Virus record (IMG/VR): IMGVR_UViG_3300030118_002898
Span: 1 to 35,406 of that record
Length of the DNA: 35,406 bases
Source of the DNA: a virus
Strand: one strand, 5' to 3'
This document shows positions 1 through 9,200 of the stretch, in pieces. Numbering within the stretch: the stretch's first letter is position 1; each line of letters opens with the position of its first letter. The notes below the pieces were generated by a model. That model searched no databases. It was not told the origin of the DNA and saw only the letters and a program-made list of their open reading frames with translations. The translations under genes and the position numbers were made by a program.

Positions 1-3000
1 AAATCTCTTGATAAATCTTTTTCAGTATAGTCATCTCTATTTATTGCATCTAATATAGCCTTTGCAGATTTGTTTACGTACTTTGTTGTACCCCTAACAT
101 CTTGAAGATTACCCATAATATCTTCAACAGTTTTAGCTTTATCCCTCTCTTCTTCCATTTCAGGAGTAAGAACTATATCAGGCATATCTGCTTCAATGTC
201 AGGCTTAGGAACAAATCTTTGTTTTGATCCATCTGTTGTTATAGTTCCGTCTGAATCAATACCAGTTACATTTATAGGGTCTAAAGTAATTGGTGTTTCT
301 TGCATACGTCTTTCTATTAAAGAGCCTTCATCTACAGGAATCTCTTCAATTTCTTTTTTATCTAAAGTTATTGCAGACTCATAAGGATTAGACTTTATTA
401 TTTCCTGCTCTTTATCAGAAAACCCTTTAAATTCCACTGGATCTAAAGTAACAGGAGCTTGATATTTTCTTTTTCTTATTATCTCATCTTCTCTTTCTGT
501 TTCTATTTGATCTAAAGTTTTAGGTTCCAAAGTAACTGTAGATTCATATGGTTTAGGTTTTTGCATAGACATATCATTTTCTGTAGGTACTCCATCTAAT
601 TTAACAGGATCTAAAGTAATTGTTTGACTATCAGCAAAATATCTAAAATCAGGATTATTCAAATAATCTAATACATTATCTTCTTTGTAATTAAATTTAG
701 AATCAGTTGCTAATTCTCTTAACCTGCCTGGATTTTGAAACCATTTCATGTCCTTTTGATTAATAACATCTCTAAAACTACCACTTTGAGTCATCATATA
801 AATTTCTCCAGTTTTAGGATTAAGTTTTAATTTATCATTTCCAAGAAGATTGTATCTGTTAACTATTGATCTAGGTAATTTACGTATTTCCAAATCACTT
901 AATGTATATGTTAAAGGTGCAGTTTCATTATAGTAATTCCAACCACTTTTTGTCTTTCCATCTCTATTAACTTTAAGATCTCTTGTAAAACCTTTATCAA
1001 ACCACTCATTATATCCATAGTCTTTTCTTTCTTGTGGTGTCAAATCAAACCAACTACTAAACTCAGTAATACCCTTTTTACCAGTTTTTTTAAGACCTTG
1101 TACATATTCAGGATTTAAATTAGCAAGACCTGAGTCAGCATCACCTGATGCAAATGTTCTAAAACCTGTTTGAGTTGGATACTGTAATAAATATTTTACT
1201 GCTCCATTATCTTTTACAATCTCTTGTACTCTCCAAGGTTTATTAGAATTTCTTATATATTGTGTAAGATTCTTTGGAGGATTGTTTGTACCTGTTCTAT
1301 AATCAACATCTTTAAGAAACCTTTTCTTATATTCTAAATATCTTAAATCATCTCTGCTTAACTCATATGTTCGTCTTCTATATGTTTGACCACTATATGT
1401 TTCATATGGCTCATACTCTGACCAATCACCTGTATCTTGATATTTCTTTTTATTAGCACCGTATGTCACAGTCTTATATCCATCCTCATCATACTCACCA
1501 GCGTTTTGAAACTTTGGTAATGAACCACCATACTCTCTTATCCTTTCTAAATTTTTAATAAGATCTTTATTTAAAGGAATAACTTCTTTCGCAAATCTTA
1601 TATCATCTACAAGAGGTCCTGTATTATTAACTCTACCTCTAACTATAATAGCATCATGACCTTTATTCATAACATCTTTCATAAACTCTTCACTGTATAT
1701 TCTATTTCTGTCAAGATAAAGAGGATTTTTAGGAACTATATTTCCTTGAAATGTCATAGAACCAACCTCTGAATAAGCTGTTGGAGATGGAGTAAACCAA
1801 CTTATTTTAGTAGGAACTGGTACTCCTGCACGAATTACATTACCTGGAAACTCCATTGGTTCCATTATATCATCAACATTAGTATGTCTTCTAAATAACC
1901 AGTCTTTTGGTCTAGGCATGTTTAAACCTGGAGGCATCTCTCTAATATTAAGAGGATCAATAATATCATCTACTTTTGCAATGTCTACTACATCATCAAC
2001 TTTTTTAACTGCAGGTGTTAAGAATCTTCTTAACCAACCCAGTTGTGCTTTTGGTAAATCTCCTCCTTCTTCTTTATATATATTTGGATTAGTTAAATCA
2101 AATGTACCTACATTACCTTCTAAAGATTTTAAAAAATTTCCAGGTACTTGATTACTAATTAGAATATCACCAAGCACACCATCATCTATGTTTTTAACAA
2201 ATAAATTATCTAAGTTATATTTTTCTACAAATTCTGCTAAATCATCTGTATATAAACTTTGTTTTCCAGCAGCAAAATCCATTAATTGTTTATAAGCAGG
2301 GTTAGATGTAATCTCATCCCAATTATTTAAAACATTTTCATAACTTTTAATATTTTTTTTTGTTCTTGTTACAAAATCTTTATTATAAATATTACCTTGT
2401 TTGCCTGCTTTAATACCTTCTTCTGCTTCTAATAATTTACCTTTTTGAAAATTTAAAGATTGTTGTAATTTTTCTTTATCTCTAAAAGCACGTCCTACAT
2501 CACCCCAGTCAGCACCAAAAGCATCTATTGTTAATGATGTTGTTGGAGTATTTCTAGAACCAAGTTTAAATATATTTGGGCCATAATGTGAAGCAAGATT
2601 TTTATCCCCTGTAAAGACACTTGTATATTCAACATTCATTGGATTAATTATTCTTCCTGCACCATAATCATCACCGTATTTTTTACCCCAGCTTATAGGA
2701 CCTTGACCTACTGGAAATCCTCTATATGTAGTAGTAACACCTTCAGGATATGCTTTTTTAAAAGCTTTGCTTTGCATTTGAACAAATAATTCTGGAGGTC
2801 CTTCAAAAGGACTACCATCTGGATTCTTCATCCAAGTTCCTTTTTTCTTAGCAACTTCTTCAATAGTATTATACTCTTGCATAAGTTCTTTGTTCAAAGG
2901 AATATCTTTATTCCAATTACTCCAATTAATTTCTGATTTAAATTTATTACTAGGAGATTTAAAAAAGCTTAAAAGTCTTCTTACTGCACCTGCTTTTTGG

Positions 3001-3203
3001 TATTGTGGTAAAGGTATTTCAAAAACTTCACTACCAGGAAATGTGTAATTAACACCAGGCATCATAAGTTCACTATAACCTAAATCATCTATACCAAATA
3101 CAGGAAAGTCTACATCCTCCATAGTTATATTACCTGATGGTATTATATTAAATGGATTGTTTCTATCCTTACTATTTCTTTTATATCCGTCTTTACTATA
3201 CAT
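1..3203 (-). CDS. Giant polyvalent/cargo-like protein with ADP-ribosyltransferase-like segments (3' end beyond window)
   Basis: An open frame runs from ATG at 3203 to the window edge with no stop, giving at least 1067 residues. The start shares one base with the muzzle stop (TAATG). Two stretches look like ADP-ribosyltransferase (ART) domains of phage polyvalent proteins. The first (about 2560-2735) has TTYRGFPVG and then VFTGDKNLASHYG. The second (about 1570-1850) has FTPSPTAYSEVG, NPLYLDRN and KGHDAIIVRGRV, followed by DIRFAKEVIPLN. Three LPxxQ motifs (LPQYQ, LPKAQ, LPKFQ) separate modules, and the last part holds five 27-28-residue repeats centred on TLDP. In crAss-like phages the genes after the muzzle often encode large virion cargo proteins ejected into the host; that role is inferred from position. 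I cannot show that the catalytic residues of an ART are complete, and the C-terminus is not visible. Reading frame certain; function tentative. Confidence 0.8.
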   Translation of the reverse strand, partial: MYSKDGYKRNSKDRNNPFNIIPSGNITMEDVDFPVFGIDDLGYSELMMPGVNYTFPGSEVFEIPLPQYQKAGAVRRLLSFFKSPSNKFKSEINWSNWNKDIPLNKELMQEYNTIEEVAKKKGTWMKNPDGSPFEGPPELFVQMQSKAFKKAYPEGVTTTYRGFPVGQGPISWGKKYGDDYGAGRIINPMNVEYTSVFTGDKNLASHYGPNIFKLGSRNTPTTSLTIDAFGADWGDVGRAFRDKEKLQQSLNFQKGKLLEAEEGIKAGKQGNIYNKDFVTRTKKNIKSYENVLNNWDEITSNPAYKQLMDFAAGKQSLYTDDLAEFVEKYNLDNLFVKNIDDGVLGDILISNQVPGNFLKSLEGNVGTFDLTNPNIYKEEGGDLPKAQLGWLRRFLTPAVKKVDDVVDIAKVDDIIDPLNIREMPPGLNMPRPKDWLFRRHTNVDDIMEPMEFPGNVIRAGVPVPTKISWFTPSPTAYSEVGSMTFQGNIVPKNPLYLDRNRIYSEEFMKDVMNKGHDAIIVRGRVNNTGPLVDDIRFAKEVIPLNKDLIKNLERIREYGGSLPKFQNAGEYDEDGYKTVTYGANKKKYQDTGDWSEYEPYETYSGQTYRRRTYELSRDDLRYLEYKKRFLKDVDYRTGTNNPPKNLTQYIRNSNKPWRVQEIVKDNGAVKYLLQYPTQTGFRTFASGDADSGLANLNPEYVQGLKKTGKKGITEFSSWFDLTPQERKDYGYNEWFDKGFTRDLKVNRDGKTKSGWNYYNETAPLTYTLSDLEIRKLPRSIVNRYNLLGNDKLKLNPKTGEIYMMTQSGSFRDVINQKDMKWFQNPGRLRELATDSKFNYKEDNVLDYLNNPDFRYFADSQTITLDPVKLDGVPTENDMSMQKPKPYESTVTLEPKTLDQIETEREDEIIRKRKYQAPVTLDPVEFKGFSDKEQEIIKSNPYESAITLDKKEIEEIPVDEGSLIERRMQETPITLDPINVTGIDSDGTITTDGSKQRFVPKPDIEADMPDIVLTPEMEEERDKAKTVEDIMGNLQDVRGTTKYVNKSAKAILDAINRDDYTEKDLSRD
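168..625 (-). repeat. Five tandem degenerate 27-28-residue TLDP repeats inside the left-end gene
   Basis: On the minus strand the gene encodes TITLDPVKL, TVTLEPKTL, PVTLDPVEF, AITLDKKEI and PITLDPINV. The acidic residue of each core is encoded at 609-611, 525-527, 441-443, 360-362 and 279-281. The spacing is 84, 84, 81 and 81 bases, i.e. 28, 28, 27 and 27 residues. A weaker sixth copy (IVLTPEM) lies near 158-176. The residues between cores are charged and poorly conserved, so this is a protein-level repeat rather than a DNA satellite. Confidence 0.8.
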
Positions 3204-6200
3204 TATCTAACTGATAAATTTATTTTTGTATTTACTAATTTAAGTATCATCTTTCTTGTATGAAGTATTGGTTGTTCTAATTCATCAACAGAAACTTTCT
3301 TTCTTAAAATTAAATTATTCACATAGTGTCTAAACTTCTTACGCTCTAGTTGTGGTTTATTGTAGTTCATATAAGCCTCATTAAGATCTCTTACATAACC
3401 ATTTAGCTGTGTAATAAATATTGGTTCAGGTACAGATCTATCATTTGTAATATCCCAGAATTGATCAAACCTATATTTTTGTTCTACTTTACTATAAAGA
3501 ATATTTATATCTGCAGCACCTATTATTGGATAACTAACAATATCATTAACATCTGCTGTTTGTTCTGTAAGTGTTAGTAAACCAGATACTTGCTCTGTAT
3601 TATAAATAATAGCTTCATCAAAGTTATAGTTAAGATCATGCCATCTATCATCACAACCATAGTTTAAAATACAACCATCTTCATCTAACTTAGGTTGATG
3701 TAAATATGATTCTAATTGATACTCAATGCTCCTTACAGTATTAACTGTTTGACCTATACTTTCTACAAGTTCTATCTCCCAAGGATGTTGTACATTATAA
3801 TAATTATTAAATACGTCACAACGTACATTATGTTTCCATGTTGCACCTGATTCATAAGAAGGTTCAACTTCATCTATTTGTTGGTCTGTACATAATGTTG
3901 CAACACATATAACACCTTGTCCCTCTGCATCAATACAATCTTGTGGAGTTGCAGGAGTTTCGTATATACCATCATCAAGAACTAGAGTATACGGTGTACC
4001 ATCTGGTAATGTTTCATTACATCTACAACTTGCTGCTGTATCTCTTACTCCAGGATCAGGAGGTGTCATAGCATCCATACATAAATAGCAATTTGTTGCT
4101 ACTCTTGGGTAATTTTGACCTGTAAAAGTATTATCATTAAATTGATATTCATAAGAAGGTAATGCATTAGCTAGAAAAGTAAAATATTTCCAATTTTTAG
4201 TAGGTGTAAAACTATAATTATAAAGTTGCCAACCTTGCACATCAGTTCCATTATGAAATACTGTGCCACCTTGAGAAATATCTCCAGAACTCCAAAGCAG
4301 TTCAGCATCATCTGGACTACCAGCATAAACCTGCCCGCTTACTTGAACTGTAACTGGTTCACCACTAGGTAATACAGGATAAGTAAAATCTACGTCGCCA
4401 GTAGTAAAAGCTGCACACCAACTTCCATTTTCACTTAAACAAAGTTCATTGCTACCCCATATTTGTAATTCAGGTCTATTAGCTGCTGGTTGTGTAGCAG
4501 GCACTACACTACCATAACCATCATTTTCCATGGGAGAAGTAACCGTTATTGTAATATCTTCCCCATCCGGACCCTTATATGTAATTTGTTCTTCACAAGG
4601 TGGCATACCAGGGGTAACTGTATTTTGACAATTGCTCATATTAAAAGATAGATCAGCAGCTAAATACACTTCACCTGTATATGTAACACCTTCAAGTAAA
4701 GGATTAGGTTCACCATTTTCATCTAATAATTCTTGACTTGCACCTTCTTTCCATGTTCCCAAAGCTGGATCACTTATCTGGTGTAACAAACCCAAATAAT
4801 TTTTACCTGATACAGGTTGTAACCCTATACAATTTTGTTGTAAAGGAGAACCCACTCTAAAATTAAATCCATCAAGTAAATCTGGAGTCTGAATAGTAAA
4901 GTAAGGTACTGTAGGATTAAAATTAAGATATGATGCTGTTATTTCAGGACAATCTTCGTTACTAAGAGAACTTCTCATACAAGTATCCCAGCCTTCTACA
5001 TAATCTATACTTCCAATAGCTGAAATTGGACCATTTAAAATAAATGGACTAAGAGGATTTGCTAGATTATAGTCATCTTCATCCAAAGACTCGGATAATC
5101 CAAAATCTGCATAAGTTAATGTACCATTTATTACTTGATCCATTTCTTCATCAGATGCAAGATATACACCATTAGGACCTTCAATACCTGGATTATTTAA
5201 AAATATAGGTTGTATAGGATCTCCATTTATATTAACATTAGTTTTTCCAGGAAAATAATCAACAGGTGCAGTAAGTGTTTGACAACACTGTCCTAAACCT
5301 TCATCAGTAGAATTGGGTACTAATACAGATCCTGGAGGACAATCTAAAACTACCTCACACAAACCTGTAATAGGATTAAGTGTATAACCTGGTGGGCAAT
5401 ACGGATCTACTAATTGTTCTGTTTTAGTTGTTAGGAAATGATTAAGACTAGATATAGTAAGTTCTGGATGCCAGTCATGGAATGATATCCATCCTTTTAT
5501 TTTAGGATCATAGCTTGCTGTCCATGATACATCTTTAAAGTTCTCCCCTTCTTCTAATGGAACATTAGTAATTACATCTTCACTTGTAGGATCTTCATAT
5601 ATAACAGACCTACAAACTATTCCAGGACCACCATTTACTACACAGTCCTCTGGTGTCGCTGGAGTAATTTCATCACTAGCTAATACTGTATCTGTTCCTT
5701 CAGGACAAAAACAAAATGGTGTTTCAATAATTTCTTCCGTTTCTTCTCCTACTTGTATATTTGCTAAATACAGATAACTATCTAATTTTCTATTAGTATT
5801 ATTTTGAAGATATGGCGCTCTGTAGTCATTAAATACTGTACCAACAAATTCATCTATTATTTGATTTTCTAAATTTCCCACTACACCATTAACTGAATCT
5901 GTATATCCACCTCCAGGTAGTACAAGACCATAATAGGGACGGTGATAACTACCATTACCTGGAAAACCAGGGGCTCCAATATTATGATTTTCTATTTCAA
6001 ATTTTTTATCTGGTCTATTATTATTTTTAAATACAATATATTCAAAATCCGCACTAGGTGTAAACTTAGCAATATATTTATTCCAACGTGGAACTGGTAC
6101 ATTTGATACATTACCTAAACCCATTCCTGCAAAATTTGCACAAGGTCCTGTAACATCGTTTTCAGGATCTCCTTGTGAACATGGTTCACCAGTGTATAAA

Positions 6201-9200
6201 TAGCTCCAAGTATTTGCGGCTCTTGGTGAAACAAGATTTGGAGCATTTACTATACCTGGACAACCATTAGCTTGACCAAATTGTCTAAACTGAGGAAGAT
6301 CTCCAAACGGAGTACCTTTACTATCTTTATAACCTTCAAAATAATCATAATTACCTATACTATACTCCCATGAATCCCATAATTTTTCACCCCAACTTGG
6401 AGAAAAACCCCAACCTAAAGGTTTACCTATTGCTTGACCTGCTGGAATATATGTACTATAATTTGTAGACTTACTTGGATCTCTTTGTAAAAATCCTGAT
6501 TTTGGTGGATCATCTGATTTTGCTAACTCCCAGGTAGGGTTATTTACATCCCAAGGTCCCATTATGTAATTTTCAAAGTAAATATTTACTGGATCAAGAG
6601 TATAAGCTTGATTAGCTATTACTGGAAACCATTGATATGCTTGATATCCTGGTGGATATGGACCTGGAGTTGCTGCATTATCTATAAAATTTAAATCTAT
6701 ATAAGTACTAAATTGATCACCTAAATTAGCAGGGTCAATATTTAATGGATATGGTATAAGATCCTGTATACTTTGCATTGTAAAAGGAAAATTTGCAGGA
6801 TCAGTTAAAAAATCATTATCTATAAATGTATCACCTAATCTAAAATAATTATTAGATTCATGCCAAAATTCATCTTGATATGCCCAGCCTGGATGACAAG
6901 TTGAATAACCAAAAGGACCATCTGAACTAAACGCACCATAATCATCCCAATCACAAGGCTCATCTGTATCATTACAATTTTGATTCGTACCATATATTAC
7001 TAATGATGCCGGGCTATTGTAATGAACATTTTGACTAAACCCTCCACCTTGAGAAAAACATCCTCCCCTTAAACTCATCATCCAAAATGATATAGTATAT
7101 TCTACCCCAGCTTGCATTGGATAAGCTAATTTTTGACTTATTCCTTCTTCCCACTCTTGTCTAGCATTGTGTTCGTATTTATAACCTATCATACCTATAC
7201 TAGGCAAACTTGGAGGTAGACCTTCTATACCATAATCTGCAGGTATGAAATTTTGGACATAGTCGCCATCACTATCAAAAACAGTACCAGTAAATTCTGC
7301 ACAATTTACAAATTCAGGTACACCAGCACAATTATCAGTAAAGTTAACTTGAGTTGTTGTTACTTCTCCAGATCCATCAATTGATTGTTCAGTTATTTCT
7401 TCTTCTGTTCCTTCACAACATAAACCAGTTGCTTGATTATAATAATATGTTATTTCATTTCCATTTTCATCTATTTCGTTGTAAGTTTCACATCTAGGAC
7501 ATAAAGTTGTACCATTAGTCCATGTATCTGGTGTCATACACATATGCCAAGGTTCACCTATTTGACCCCAACCTGTACCATCTAATATAGGTTGAAGTTG
7601 ACCATTAACAATTCCTAATGCAGGACCGCTTGTCATAATGGTCTCGGTTGAAGTACCAATATTAGGATCTTGAATAATTATTTGTTCACATATAGGATCT
7701 CCGTTTTCATCCGTTGTTAAAGTAAAACCTTCTTCACAAACTATTATAGGATCAACACCATAGCATTCTGTTTCATTAATGATAAATCCTTGTTCTGGAT
7801 CAAACTCTAAACATGGATCTATATTACATGGTTCATAATCTTTCTTACAGAAATATACAATATCATAGTTAGGATCATACACTGATTGACAACCAATACC
7901 TATAACAGGATTGTCAGCAAACTTACTCCCCTCTATTTCAGGAAATGCTTGAATTAATCTAGAAGGTAAATATGTATTAAACCATTGCTTCATTCCAGCA
8001 TCAGCAATGTTATTTAAACCTTGACCTGAAACATTAAATATTTTACCCTGTGCTTGTGACATATAATATATACCTGCTGGTGTATTTATCACACTTCTAG
8101 AATCTTCACATGATCCATATTCATGTGGTAAATCTGCAGTAGTAATTTGTTTCATTGGTTGACTAAATAAACCTCCGTCACCAATAGTAATTTTAGTATC
8201 TAAGTCAGTTGTGAGTGTATCAACACCCTCAAACAATAATGGAGCTAAATGTGGAAACAAAATCATTGCTCCTGTTTTAGATATAGGTTTTATAGTTGTA
8301 GGAGCATTTTTAAAGTCCTTATAGTTGTTTGGTAGGTATACCCTCCAGAAATCTTGTTTAGCTTCTTTGAATGCCTGTAATGAGTATAACACTCTTTTTG
8401 TATAGTGGTCATAACATGTAGCTGCTACATTAGGATCATAGTCTCTACCTTGTATTAAACTGTAACTTATCAACTGACTAATTAGATTAGATTTACTTAA
8501 AGAATAATCATACTTATAGAAATTACCCTCTTTAATTATATCAGAATGAAATAAACCATTAAGATCTGTAAATCTTGACCAATCATAGTACTTTTCTTTT
8601 TTACCTTCTCCTTGAGCTCTATGTGCAACATTTAATTCAGACTCTACAAAGAAATCATTTACACCACTATTGTGTGTATACATGTATGCTCTTCTTAAAA
8701 CAAATAAACTACTACCCTGCGCTGCACCGCCAGTTTGAGTTATAGTATTAGCTAAGCTAGTAGTAATTTGACCACCAAAACTAAGGTTACCAGAGTTAGC
8801 ATCACCTTCCTTATCCATGTTACGCATAGCACTTGGAATAGCATTTCCAGTTGACCAGTTAAAATCAAAGTTAATTATTGGACTAAATAAATTATGCATA
8901 TCATATTTATTTGTATCCATATAATATCTTGGATAAGGAACATTTTGATAATCTCTATAATCAAATCCAAAGTTATCAGGTTGTCCATTTAAAAACTCCC
9001 AAAAAAATGGCATTATAACTTTTTCACTATATCTATTTACATAAACATCACCACCAAACAAAACTTCACTTTTAAAAGTTTCTCCTGGAATTAAATTACC
9101 AGGTTCTCTTGAAAGATAAGGGATTAAATCAGGAGGTCTAACTTCAAACTCTAGATCTGTATTTTCTGTCCCTTGTCTAATAAATCTTTGACTACAAGGA

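Noticed and set aside
196-384. Plus-strand ORFs across the window (for example 196-384, 1918-2151, 13965-14297, 34752-35045)
   Set aside because: All lie antisense inside longer minus-strand genes whose translations have clear protein character; their own translations are low-complexity shadows.
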